64,000 bases of DNA from Streptomyces sp. HM190 (GTDB lineage Bacteria; Actinomycetota; Actinomycetes; Streptomycetales; Streptomycetaceae). Position 1 is the stretch's first letter. Every line of letters starts with the position of its first letter. This document shows, piece after piece, positions 37,070 to 47,200 of the stretch. Below the pieces are notes generated by a model. It was not told where the DNA came from. It made no database searches and saw only the letters and a program-made list of their open reading frames with translations. The translations under genes were made by a program, and so were the position numbers. Where the stretch lies: assembly GCF_009857135.1 (NCBI RefSeq), contig NZ_CP047318.1, positions 7,688,001 to 7,752,000 of the forward strand, written 5' to 3'.

Positions 37070-39157
37070 ATGGGTGACGCAGCGCTCCGTGAGAGCCGAC
37101 CCGTGTCCGACGAGCGCGGACTGCGGTTCCGTGTCCTCGGGCAGGTCCGCGTCCACCGCGACGGCGTGCCCGTGGACCTCGGTACACCCCTGCAGCGGGC
37201 CCTGTTGACGCTGCTGCTCGCCTCCCCCGGGCAGCCATGGGAGGTCGAGCGGATCGTCGACGCGCTCTGGGGCGAGGAACCACCGGTCAGCGCGCAGACG
37301 CTGGTGTACCGGTACGTCGGCGCGCTGCGCAGGATCCTGGACCCCGGCCTTCCGTCGCGGACCTCCGGTGGTCTGCTGGTGCGCGGCGCCGGCGGCTACC
37401 GGATGGAGGTCGACGGGGACTCCCTCGATCTGCTGCGCTTCCGGGCGCTGGCCCAGGACGCCCGTCGCCTGTGCGACGATGGCCTCACCCGGCGAGGAGT
37501 GACGACGTATCTGCGGGCCCTGGCGCTGTGGCAGGGGCATCCGCTCGACGGGCTTCCGCGGTCGGCGACGACGGTTCCCGTCTTCCAGGCGCTGGACCGC
37601 GAGCGCCACGCCGTGGTCAAGGAGGCGGCGGACGCCGCGCAGCACTGCGGCCTGATCGGTGAACTCCTCGGCCCCCTGCGCCGCTGCACCGCCGAACGCC
37701 CCCTGGACGAGCCGTTGCACGCGCGTCTGCTGAGCGCCCTCGTGGCGACGGGCCGGGCGCCGGAAGCACTGCGCGCCTTCCATGCGGTGAAGAGCCGCCT
37801 CGCGCACGGCCTGGGCATCGAACCCGGACCGGAACTGCGTGCCGCGGCCCGGCACGTGCTCGCACCGCGCTCCGCCACGACCTCGGCCGCCGAGGAACAC
37901 CTCCCCCCGGCCGCCGAGTCGACCCCGCAGCCCGTCGACAGCCCCGCTCCGTCCGCCGCCTCGCCGCGGCCCCCCGCACCACCGGCCTCGTGGCCGGTAC
38001 CCGCACAACTCCCCGCCGGGCCACGGGTCTTCATCCGCAGGCGACGGACGCACGCATCGCTGCCCGATCCGGACGGCACCGGGGGCGGACCGGCCGGGAC
38101 GATCGTCCTCACAGGGCCCGCGGGCGTCGGCAAGACCGCGCTCGCCCTGCACTGGGCGCACCGAGCGGCCGGCCGGTTCCCCGACGGCCGGCTCCACGCG
38201 AACCTGCGGGGCCACGCCCCTGACGGACCGCCCGCCGATCCCGCGGTGGTGCTGAGCGGGTTCCTGCGCGCCCTCGGTGTCGCACCGGACGACATCCCCG
38301 CGGACGACCTGGCTCGGCGTTATCAGCAGGCGCTGGCGGGTCGCCGTGTCCTGGTCCTCCTCGACGACGCCCGCGACGCCGCACAGATCGCGGACCTGCT
38401 GCCCGCGGCCCCGGGGTGTCTCGCCGTCGTCACGAGCCGTGCGTCGATGCGGGAGGCGGCGGGCGGCCCGCACCCGGTGCGCCATGTCGGCCTCGAACCC
38501 TTCGACGCCGCCGAAGCACGCGAGTTCCTCGTCGCCCGGCTCGGGGCGGAACGGGTCACGGCCGGGGAGAGCGCGGTCGCCACGCTCATCGGGCTGACCC
38601 GGGGACTTCCGTCGACGCTGGCCTCCGTCGCCGCCCGCGCCCTGACCGTACCGGCCTTCCCGCTCGCGGCGCTGGTCGAGGAGACCCGTGCCGCGGTCGA
38701 CGACGGGGTGTGCGAAGCCGAGCCCGCCCTTGGCGCACGGCGCCCCGAGGACCCCCGGGTGGACGTCTCGCCCGCACCGGGGCACGCGTCCGCCGACGCG
38801 GCCGAGCCGCCGGACGCGTCCGGCTCGTCCGGCCCCGAGCCGGGGCGACCGTACGGTCCCGGGCCGTCGCTCCCCGCCCACCGCGGCGGCGGGGGACCGG
38901 CCGCGCGCCCCCGCCGTCGGGAAGCCGTCCCGCCCTGCCGGGGCGCGGCCGACATGCTGTCCGCCCTCGCGACCGGGACCGCGAGCCCTGCGGTGCCGTC
39001 GGTGCCGTCGGTGCCGGCCATGCCGTCCGTTTCAGCCGTGCCGCCCGTTCCGGTCATTCCCCCCTTTCCGACTATTTCATCTGTTCGGGCCGTGCCGGTG
39101 CCGGTGCGCGGTGGGCGGCCACCGCCGTCCGCTCGTCGGGCGCCGCCGCGCCGATGA
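37070..39157 (+). CDS. AfsR/SARP-type regulator with BTAD and truncated NB-ARC domain
   Basis: Cytoplasmic regulator of 695 aa. The order is an N-terminal winged helix (RFRVLGQVRVHRDGVPVDLG, WEVERIVDALWGEEPPVSAQ), a BTAD domain to about residue 260, a Pro/Ala linker, an NB-ARC ATPase with Walker A GPAGVGKTALA near 350 and Walker B RRVLVLLDDARDAAQ, and GLPSTLASVAARAL. It has no winged-helix or TPR region after the ATPase; instead there is about 170 residues of disordered sequence ending in a Val-Pro-Ser-rich tail. The start is ATG 37070 or GTG 37103. It is first in a run leading to the mycosin gene, so it probably regulates the secretion locus. Confidence 0.82.
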   Translation: MGDAALRESRPVSDERGLRFRVLGQVRVHRDGVPVDLGTPLQRALLTLLLASPGQPWEVERIVDALWGEEPPVSAQTLVYRYVGALRRILDPGLPSRTSGGLLVRGAGGYRMEVDGDSLDLLRFRALAQDARRLCDDGLTRRGVTTYLRALALWQGHPLDGLPRSATTVPVFQALDRERHAVVKEAADAAQHCGLIGELLGPLRRCTAERPLDEPLHARLLSALVATGRAPEALRAFHAVKSRLAHGLGIEPGPELRAAARHVLAPRSATTSAAEEHLPPAAESTPQPVDSPAPSAASPRPPAPPASWPVPAQLPAGPRVFIRRRRTHASLPDPDGTGGGPAGTIVLTGPAGVGKTALALHWAHRAAGRFPDGRLHANLRGHAPDGPPADPAVVLSGFLRALGVAPDDIPADDLARRYQQALAGRRVLVLLDDARDAAQIADLLPAAPGCLAVVTSRASMREAAGGPHPVRHVGLEPFDAAEAREFLVARLGAERVTAGESAVATLIGLTRGLPSTLASVAARALTVPAFPLAALVEETRAAVDDGVCEAEPALGARRPEDPRVDVSPAPGHASADAAEPPDASGSSGPEPGRPYGPGPSLPAHRGGGGPAARPRRREAVPPCRGAADMLSALATGTASPAVPSVPSVPAMPSVSAVPPVPVIPPFPTISSVRAVPVPVRGGRPPPSARRAPPRR

Positions 39158-39333
39158 ACAGAACCGGCGCCCCGGTCGGGACGGCGAGGGTCAGTTTCCG
39201 GTCACTGGGCCTGCCTAGGCTCACTCGCAGGGCGGGCTCGCCCGGTCGCCGGTCGGACGAGGTCGCACGCGTCACGTGCGCGGGTCCGGGCTGCCCACAT
39301 CGTTGATCAGGGCCTCATCCAGGAGAGTGGACT

Positions 39334-40665
39334 ATGACGCGCGGGGGAACACGACGCCCCGGGGACACGACCTCGTCCCCGTCCGGCGACCTCGCCGTGG
39401 CGACCCGGGAAGCACCGGACGCGGACACCGCCGGGCAACCTGACGAGGCCCCGCAGCCGGGCCCCGAGGCCGCTGCCGCGCAGCCCCTGGGCGGCGCGAC
39501 CCCCGACCAGGCACCGGTCCGCGCGGCCGCCGCCCCGGTGCGGACCGAGGAGCCGGACGGTGACCCCCCGCACGGGGACGACGCGCCCGCAGGCGGCCCG
39601 GACACCGTGCCCACGTCCGCGGACGTCCTGCCGCGCACCGCCGCCCCCCTCACCGAACCCGGGACGGACGGGTCGCGGGACCCGGCCGTCGGCGCCCCGG
39701 AGCGGACGGCGACGGTCGGGCGGGACGCCGACACCGGCTCCGGCACGGGCCGCGGCGAACCGTCGGAGGGACGCGCCGAGAGCGCGCGCACCGCCGAACC
39801 GGACGCGCTCGCCGCGACCACCGAGGAGGGCGACGACCGCGACCCCCCCGAAGGCGGTCGCCGGCTCTCGCGGGAGTCGGTGATCGGCGTCTCGCTGCTC
39901 GCCCTGCTGGTGGCCGGAAGCTGTGTGCTGCTGGTCGGTTCGGACGGCGACAAGTCCGGGTCCCGCGCCTCCGGTTCGGCCCAGGGAGACTTCACGCAGG
40001 ACGGCGACGGCACGGGCGGCGTTCCGGGCGCCGCCCCCGCGACGGCGCCGTCCGGCTCGCCCGGCGCCTCCTCGCCGGCCCGGCCCGGCAAGGGCGCGGC
40101 CGCGGCACCGGACAAGTCCCTCACGAAAGCGGGGAAGCCCGCCGTGCCCGCGCACACCGGTTCCCCGTCGGCCACGCACCAGGGCGCCGCGGGGGCACCG
40201 GCGTCCGGCGGCGGCAAACCCGTCAAGTCCACCACCGGGAAGGCGGCCCGGACGGACACCGCCGACGGGCCGACCGTGCGGGCGGCCGGCGCGCTGACGA
40301 GCGAGGCGTCCGGCCGCTGCGCGGACGTCACGGACGGCGCGGCCGCCGACGGAACCCCGCTCCAGGTCTGGGACTGCAGCGGCGCCGCATGGCAGAAGTG
40401 GTCCTTCTACTCCGACGGTTCGCTGCGCTCGCTCGGTCTGTGCATGGACGTCGCCTGGGCCTCGGCGAGCGACGGGGCCGCGATCCAGGTGGCCGACTGC
40501 AACGGCGGCTGGGCCCAGAAGTTCAAGCTCACGGCCGCCGGTGACCTCGTCAACGTCCGGGCGGACAAATGCGTCGACGTGAAGAACGAGCAGACCGGCA
40601 ACGGCAGCCGGCTCCAGCTGTGGACGTGCGCGGGCACCCAGAACCAGAAGTGGCGCCTGGAGTGA
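39334..40665 (+). CDS. Membrane-anchored protein with extracellular ricin-B lectin domain
   Basis: Protein of 443 aa. About 175 disordered, acidic, Pro/Ala-rich residues (cytoplasmic) are followed by one membrane helix (SVIGVSLLALLVAGSCVLLV, about 181-203), a Pro/Ser/Gly linker, and a beta-trefoil lectin at about 315-443. The lectin has the usual repeats with C-x-D-V and QxW (GRCADVTDGAAADGTPLQVW, CMDVAWASASDGAAIQVADC, KCVDVKNEQTGNGSRLQLWT, closing QNQKWRLE). It would present a carbohydrate-binding head outside the cell. It is encoded 25 bp before the second BTAD regulator. Confidence 0.82.
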   Translation: MTRGGTRRPGDTTSSPSGDLAVATREAPDADTAGQPDEAPQPGPEAAAAQPLGGATPDQAPVRAAAAPVRTEEPDGDPPHGDDAPAGGPDTVPTSADVLPRTAAPLTEPGTDGSRDPAVGAPERTATVGRDADTGSGTGRGEPSEGRAESARTAEPDALAATTEEGDDRDPPEGGRRLSRESVIGVSLLALLVAGSCVLLVGSDGDKSGSRASGSAQGDFTQDGDGTGGVPGAAPATAPSGSPGASSPARPGKGAAAAPDKSLTKAGKPAVPAHTGSPSATHQGAAGAPASGGGKPVKSTTGKAARTDTADGPTVRAAGALTSEASGRCADVTDGAAADGTPLQVWDCSGAAWQKWSFYSDGSLRSLGLCMDVAWASASDGAAIQVADCNGGWAQKFKLTAAGDLVNVRADKCVDVKNEQTGNGSRLQLWTCAGTQNQKWRLE

Positions 40666-40690
40666 GAGCCGCGCGGCGGGAGGACGGACA

Positions 40691-42847
40691 GTGAGCACGC
40701 GGACCGGGGCGCCGTCGGATTCCGTCACCGAGGCGGATTCCCTCACGGTGTCGGATGCCGTCACGACGTCGGATGCCGTCACGACGTCGGATGCCGTCAC
40801 GACGTCGGATGCCGTCTCGGCGTCGGATTCCGTGACGACCTCGTTCTCCGTACTGGGGCCCGTCCGCGCCTGGCGCGAAGGCGTCGAACTCGATCTCGGC
40901 CCGCCGCAGCAGCGCGCCACCCTCGCGGTGCTGCTGGTGCGCGCGAAGCGGCCCGTCGCCGTCGCCGAGATCGCCGACGTGCTGTGGGGAGACAACCCGC
41001 CGGTGAGCGCCGCCAACGTGATCCACCGGCACATCGGCGCGCTGCGCCGCGCCCTCGAACCGGGGCTGTCCTTCCGCGCCCAGGGGCACCTGCTCGTCCG
41101 GGGCCACGCCGGCTACCGGCTGGCGGTCGGGCCGGGTGACGTCGACCTGACGCGCTCTCGCCGCCTGCGGGAACACGCGCAGGACGCCGCCCGCAGCCAG
41201 GACGCGCAGGAGGCCGTGGCCCGGTTCGTCGAGGCCGCTTCGTTGTGGCGGGGGCCGCTCGTCGCCGGGATTCCGGCCCGTGCTCGCGGCCACCGTATGT
41301 TCACCGCCCTGGAGGACGAGTACGTCGCGACCGTGCGCGAGGCCGCGGACACCGCCCTGCGCCACGGGCTGGCCATCCGCGTCCTGCCCGTGCTGGAACG
41401 CTGCGCCGCCCGTCGGCCTCTCGACGAAGGCGTGCAGGCGCGGCTCGCCCTGGCCCTGTCCGCCACGGGGCACCAGGCCGAGGCCCTGCACGTGTGCCAC
41501 GCGGCCCGGACCCGGCTCGCCGAGGAGCCCGGTGTCGCCGAGGGAACCGAACTGCGCGCTGCCCACGCGCGGGTGCTCGCCGACCACGCCGGCGGCCGTA
41601 CCCTCACCCCGCCGCGGCGAGCCGCGTCGGCGCCGACGGGCGTCGGCGGACCCTGGCCACGGCCGGTGCCCGCCCCCCGGTCCGGCCCGGCGGCCGACGG
41701 CACGACGCACCCCTCGCCCGGCTCGCCGGCTGGGGGCGAACGGTCCGTCTCCCCCGGCGGGGCAGTGTCCGCGGCCCCGTTCGTCGGGCGGCGCGCCGAG
41801 ACCGCGGAACTGCTGACGCTGGCCGCCGACGCCCCCTCGGAGCACGAGTCGCCACTGCTCGCCGTGGTCTGCGGGCAGGCGGGGGTCGGCAAGTCCGCGC
41901 TGGCCGCCGAGGTGGCCCGCCGGCTGGCGGGCCGGTTCCCCGACGGACTGATCCGCGTGGACCTGCGCGGCTTCGCCCCCACCGCCGCTCCCGTCGCCCC
42001 CGTCGACGCCATCCGCGGCCTCCTGCCCGTACTCGGAACACCGCCACACCGGCTGCCCCGTGACAAGGACGACGAGGACGCCCACAGCGCCCTGTGGCGC
42101 AGCGAACTCAGTGGCCGCCGCGCCCTGCTGCTGCTCGACGACGCCCGCGACGCAACGCAGATACGGCCCCTGCTGCCCGGCGCGCCGGGATGCGCGACCC
42201 TGGTGACCAGCCGCGACCAGCTTCTGCCGCTCGTCGCGGACGAGGGGGCCCACCGCGTCCGCCTGCATCCGCTGACGGCCGCCGAGTCCACGGACCTGCT
42301 GACCGCCCACCGCGGCAGCGGCCGGGCCGTCCTCGCCGCCGCGGACACCGCACGGATCGTGGAGCGCTGCGCGGGACTGCCGTTCGCGCTCGAAGCGGCC
42401 GCCGCGCAGATCGCGGACGGCGCGAACACGCGGGCGTGGGACGACGCCGTCCGCGCGGCGGCACGGCAGCGGCTGCACGGCTCCTGCCGGACGCTCGCCC
42501 CTGCCGCGTCCCGGCTGTTCGCGCTGCTCGCGCTGCATCCCGGTCCCGGCGTCCGCACCGACGAGGCGGCGGCCCTGGCCGGCCTGCCCCCGCGAACGAC
42601 GCTCCCGCTGCTCGCCGCGCTGACCGGAGTGCACCTGCTCGACGAGCACGCACCGGGCCACTTCGTGCTGCACGCCTGGGAACGCGCCTACGCCCAGGAG
42701 CTGGTGCGCCGGACCGGGAACGGGCCGACCCGCGAGGAGGCCCTGCACCGGCTGTCCCGGCACACCCCGCGGCAGAGCGGCACGGACGCCCCGCCGCGAC
42801 CCGCCGCCCCCCGCCTGCACGCCGGGCCGTACCTGTCCTCGACCTGA
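40691..42847 (+). CDS. AfsR/SARP-type regulator with BTAD and NB-ARC domains, repeat-bearing N-terminus
   Basis: Protein of 718 aa. About 50 residues of Ser/Asp/Val/Thr repeats (TTSDAV units) precede a winged helix (FSVLGPVRAWREGVELDLGP, VAEIADVLWGDNPPVSAANV), a BTAD domain to about 300, a Pro-rich linker and an NB-ARC ATPase (Walker A GQAGVGKSALA near 396, RRALLLLDDARDATQ, GLPFALEAAAAQIADG). A short winged-helix-like region (RLFALLALHPGPGVRTDEAA) follows. GTG 40691 has GGGAGG upstream. It is 25 bp after the ricin gene and 40 bp before the mycosin gene, which suggests one operon. Confidence 0.83.
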   Translation: MSTRTGAPSDSVTEADSLTVSDAVTTSDAVTTSDAVTTSDAVSASDSVTTSFSVLGPVRAWREGVELDLGPPQQRATLAVLLVRAKRPVAVAEIADVLWGDNPPVSAANVIHRHIGALRRALEPGLSFRAQGHLLVRGHAGYRLAVGPGDVDLTRSRRLREHAQDAARSQDAQEAVARFVEAASLWRGPLVAGIPARARGHRMFTALEDEYVATVREAADTALRHGLAIRVLPVLERCAARRPLDEGVQARLALALSATGHQAEALHVCHAARTRLAEEPGVAEGTELRAAHARVLADHAGGRTLTPPRRAASAPTGVGGPWPRPVPAPRSGPAADGTTHPSPGSPAGGERSVSPGGAVSAAPFVGRRAETAELLTLAADAPSEHESPLLAVVCGQAGVGKSALAAEVARRLAGRFPDGLIRVDLRGFAPTAAPVAPVDAIRGLLPVLGTPPHRLPRDKDDEDAHSALWRSELSGRRALLLLDDARDATQIRPLLPGAPGCATLVTSRDQLLPLVADEGAHRVRLHPLTAAESTDLLTAHRGSGRAVLAAADTARIVERCAGLPFALEAAAAQIADGANTRAWDDAVRAAARQRLHGSCRTLAPAASRLFALLALHPGPGVRTDEAAALAGLPPRTTLPLLAALTGVHLLDEHAPGHFVLHAWERAYAQELVRRTGNGPTREEALHRLSRHTPRQSGTDAPPRPAAPRLHAGPYLSST
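40751..40840. repeat. 18-bp tandem repeat inside a regulator gene
   Basis: Three exact copies of TCGGATGCCGTCACGACG (40751-40804) plus two diverged copies encode (S-D-A-V-T-T)n at the N-terminus of the second BTAD regulator. Because 18 is a multiple of three, copy-number change would alter protein length but not frame. Confidence 0.9.
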
Positions 42848-42887
42848 CCGGCCCGGCCCCCACGACCACCCAAGGACCGCACCGAAC

Positions 42888-44145
42888 ATGCCCCTCTCCC
42901 AGCCGTGCGGGGTGCGCCCGCCCGCCCCGTCCGCCCGCCGCGCCCGCCACGCGATTCCCGGCGGACTGTGGGCCCTCGCGCTCACCCTGTGCTGCGTGCC
43001 GACGGCGTCGGCCGACGACGCCCCACCCCCCCGCGGCGTCCTCCGGGGCGACGGTGCGGCTGCCCGTCATCCCCGGCTCGCTGGGCCCCGGCGCGCCCTG
43101 CACCCGGTCCTCGCCCACCGCGATGACGGTGGTGCCCTGGACGCACGCCGTGCTCGGCCTGCCGGCCGTCCGGCAGCACTCCCGGGGAGCGGGCGTCACC
43201 GTCGCCGTGGTCGACACGGGGGTCGCGCCCGGCACCCGAGGTCTCAAGGGCCGGGTCGACGCCGTGGGGGACGCGGGCGAGGACTGCGTCGGGCACGGCA
43301 GCTTCGTCGCCGGACTCGTCGCGGCGGACCGGGAGAGCGCCGCCGGCGTGGACCTCGGGGGAGTGGCCCCGGACGCGCGGGTCCTCGCCGTGCGCGGCAC
43401 CGACCCGCGGGGCCTGCCCGACCCCGCGAGGGTCGCCGCGGGCATCCGCGCGGCCGCCGACGCCCGCGCCGGGGTGATCGCCGTCCCGCTGGCCCTGCCC
43501 GAGAGCAGCCCCCGGTTGACGGCGGCGGTCCGCTACGCCGCCGCGCACGACTGCCTGGTGGTCGCGGCGGCCGTGCCCGACGCACCCGCCGCCGTGTCGT
43601 CCCGCGCGGCGGCTCCCGCACGCTTCTGGCCCGCCTCCGACAAGGGCGTGCTGTCGGTCCTGGACTTCGGCCCCGACGGCGGCCGTCCCGACGGCGCGCG
43701 GTCACCGGTGCGGGCCGACCTGGCCGCACCCGGCGACAAGGTCGTCGGCCCCGGGCCCCGCGGCACGGGCAGCTTCACCGGCACCGGCGCGTCCTTCGCC
43801 ACCGCCCAGGTCGCGGGCGCCGCGGCACTCGTACGGTCCCGGTACCCGAAGCTGAGCGCGGAGGAGACCGCGCGGAGGCTGACCGCGACCGCGTACCCGG
43901 CGGACGTGCCGCGCCTGGACACCTACGCCGCCTTGACGGTCGTACCGCACGTCGACGCGGCCGTGCCGCAGCCGACACCGCGGCGCGGGGTGGTGGTGTC
44001 CCTGTCGGGCGAGGACCCCGGCCCGCGCCGGATCGCCCTGCTCGTGGGCTCGGTCTGTCTCACGGCCGTGCTGGCGGCGGCTGCCGCACGGGGCGCGGTA
44101 CGCGCCCGGCGCGCTCGCCGCGCTGCCGCCGCCGAGCAGACGTAA
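42888..44145 (+). pseudogene. mycP: Mycosin (type VII subtilisin-like protease), frameshifted in a C7 run
   Basis: ATG 42888 begins a signal peptide (AIPGGLWALALTLCCVPTAS, then ADDAPPP). In the C7 run at 43026-43032 the frame changes by +1; with six C it continues as PAASSGATVRLPVIPGSLGP. The protease body follows with the triad Asp in VAVVDTGVAPG (codon 43213), His in CVGHGSFVAGLVA (43294) and Ser in GTGASFATAQVAG (43792), then a C-terminal membrane anchor (IALLVGSVCLTAVLAAAAAR). Repaired length is about 418 aa, right for mycosins, which are essential for ESX secretion. As written the protein would be cut off after the signal peptide, so a sequencing error is a serious possibility. Confidence 0.85.
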
Positions 44146-44197
44146 GGGCGCCGGCCCCGGGAGAGAGGCTCGGGCTTCGCGTCCGGGGGAGGTGAGC

Positions 44198-44225
44198 GGG
44201 GGGACCGGCTGGAGCCTGTCCCCCC
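44198..44225. terminator. Bidirectional terminator between mycosin and eccC genes
   Basis: Arms GGGGGGAC/GTCCCCCC enclose a second small stem (GGCT/AGCC), lying in the 92-bp gap between the convergent genes. Confidence 0.7.
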
Positions 44226-44237
44226 CCACGCGGTTTC

Positions 44238-47200
44238 TCAGTCCTGCTCCAGCAGCCCGGTCTGCACCTGGAACGTCCTGCGCCGGGTGATGCGCAGCGC
44301 ACGGCCCGGAACCAGGACGCGTGGCTTCACACTGCCGAACAGATAGCCCTCGGACGGCGGGCAGGACATCAGCAGCGCGGGCGTGTTCACGTCGAGCATG
44401 CGGCGCAGGACCTGGTCGCCCAGACCGCGACCGGCGCCGGCTGCGGAGCGGGTCACCACGAGGTGGAAGCCGACCTCGTGACCGAGCGCGAGGAAGTCCA
44501 GCAGCGGTTCGAACGGGCTGCGCCCGAGCGGTGCGTTGATCAGGTCGTAGTCGTCGACGAGGACGAACAGGGTCGGTCCCTGCCACCAGTCACGCGACCG
44601 CATGCGCGAGGGCGCGATGTCCGGGCCGGGCATACGGGTGCGCAGCGCGCGCGCCGCCCCGTCGGCCAGTTCGCGCAGTTGGTCGACGGAGACCGCGTGG
44701 CCGAGCCGGTACTCCTGCGGCACCGCCTCGACCAGTTCCCTGCGGTAGTCGACGACGAGCACGCGCGCCTCCGCGGGCGTGTAGCGCTCGGTGATGCCCT
44801 TGGCCACCAGGCGGAGCAGGTTCGTCTTCCCGGTCTCCGAGTCACCGACCACCACGAGATGCGGGTGCTCGGCGAAGTCGTGCCAGGCCGGGGCCAGCCC
44901 GTCCTCCTCCACACCGAGCGCCACCCGCAGGTCGCCCTCGGCGGGCGGCAGTTCGGCGGCGGGCAGCCGCAGCGGCAGCATCCGCACGGGCGGGGCCGGT
45001 GGCCGCGTCCAGTGCCGGGCGACGGACGCGACGACGTCGGCGACGCCCTCGGCCAGGTCGTCGTGCCGCTGGACGCCGTCCAGGCGGGGCAGCGCGGCCA
45101 GGAAGTGCAGCTTGCTCTCGGGAGTCAGACCGCGGCCGGGGACGCGGGGGACCGAACGGGCCCGCCGGATGTCGATCACCGACTCCATCGGGTCGCCCAT
45201 CTTCAGCTCCAGGCGCGTGCCCACCTGGTCGCGCACCTGCGCGGCGAGCTCCACCCAGCGCGCGGTGGTGACGATCAGGTGCACCCCGTAGTTGAGGCCG
45301 CGCAGCGCGATCTGCGACAGGGCGGTCACATGGTCGAGGTGGTCCTGCCGCAGCGTGCCCCAGCCGTCCACGACGAGGAAGACGTCGCCGTAGGGCTCGT
45401 CGGGGAACTCACCGGCGGCGCGCCGCTTGCGGTAGGTCGCCATGGAGTCGATGGCGTGCTCCAGGAAGAAGCGTTCCCGGTCGGCCAGCAGCGAGGTGAC
45501 CGCGGCGACGGTCCGGCCGATCCGTTCGCCGTCGACGTGTGCGGCCACACCGCCGACGTGCGGCAGCCCGCTCAGGCCGGTCAGGCTGCCGCCGCCGAAG
45601 TCCAGGCAGTAGAACTGCACTTCGCGCGGTGTGTGGGTGAGGGCCAGGGCCATGACGAGGGTGCGGACCAGGGTCGACTTGCCGCTCTGCGGGCCGCCGG
45701 CGACGGCGACGTGACCGCCGGCCCCGGACAGGTCCACCACGAGGGGGTCACGCCGCTGGTCGAAGGGACGGTCGACGATGCCGAGCGGCACCCGCAGGGC
45801 GCCCCTCGTCACGTCCGCGGCGCCGCCCGCCGGGACGGTCAGACCCCGCTCGGCGTCCGGCGCGGTCGGCGGCAGCAACTGGTCGAGGGTCGGCGGCAGA
45901 TCGAGCGGCGGCAGCCACACCTGGCGCGCCGCCGGACCCGAACCGCTGAGCCGGTCCACGGCCGTCGCGAGCAGACTCCGGGCCGCCGCCTCCTCCGCGG
46001 CCTCCGCCTCGGCCCGCGCGCGGGCCTCCGACTCGGGCAGTTGCCGCGGCGCGACCCAGCCCACGCTCCACGGCGCGACCTGTCCGGCCACCTGGGCCCG
46101 CGCCAGCGCACCGCGCCGCCGCCGGTAGGGTCCGGAGACGTACGCGGCGCGGAACCGGGTGAGGGCCTCCACCCCGCTCTTGAGGTACCCGCTGCCCGGC
46201 TGGGACGGCAGGTGGTAGGCGTCGGGGACGCCGAGCACGCCGCGGCTCTCCATGGCCGAGAAGGTGCGCAGGCCGATGCGGTAGGACAGGTGGCTCTCCA
46301 GCTGGTGCATCCGTCCCTCGTCGAGACGCTGGGAAGCCAGCAGCAGGTGTACGCCCAGTGACCGTCCCAGACGGCCGATCATGACGAACAGTTCCATGAA
46401 CTCGGCGTGCGCCGCGAGCAGTTCACTGAACTCGTCGACGACGACGAACAGACTGGGCAGCGGCTCCAGGGGCGCGCCCGCGGCGCGTGCCTTCTCGTAC
46501 TCCAGCGCGGACGTGTGGTTGCCCGCCGCCCGCAGCAGCTCCTGACGGCGTATCAGTTCACCGTGCAGGGCGTCCTGCATGCGCGCGACGAGGGCGACCT
46601 CGTCCGCCAGGTTGGTGATCACGGCGGAGGTGTGCGGCAGTTCGTCCAGGCCCAGGAAGGTCGCGCCTCCCTTGAAGTCGACGAGGACGAAGTTCAGGGT
46701 CTCCGACGAATGGGTCAGCGCAAGGCCCAGGACGAGGGTGCGCAGCAGTTCGCTCTTGCCGGAGCCGGTCGCCCCGATGAGCATGCCGTGCGGGCCCATG
46801 CCGCCCTGCGCGGACTCCTTGATGTCGAGTTCGACGGGGGCTCCGTCGGCGCCGACGGCGATGGGGACCCGCAGCCGCTCGGCGGAGCCCGTGCGGCCGG
46901 CCCAGTAGGCCGGCGGGTCGTGCCGGTGCAGGTCGGGGATGCCGAGGAGCGCCGTCAGCTGGGTGTCGGAGGAGAGCGGCTCCGTGCTGTCGACGCCCAG
47001 ACTCAGCCGGTACGGCGCGAGGAGTGCCGCCAGCGCCCGCGCCGCGGCCGGGCCCATCCGGTCGGGACGGCCGAGCGCGGTGGTCTGCTCCTGCCGGCTG
47101 CGGTCGGTCCGCACCAGGCGCAGCTCGGCGCCGGTGAAGTCCAGGCGGAGCGTCGTGCGGCCCGGCCGCCAGGTCAGTGCGCCGTCGAGATCGACGACGA

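Noticed and set aside
39334..40665. Reading the lectin-membrane protein as EccE
   Set aside because: It has only one membrane helix in the middle and a ricin trefoil; EccE has two N-terminal helices and a different extracytoplasmic domain. No EccE is seen in this window.
40751..40840. Possible CRISPR array
   Set aside because: Repeats are contiguous with no spacers and lie inside a coding frame.
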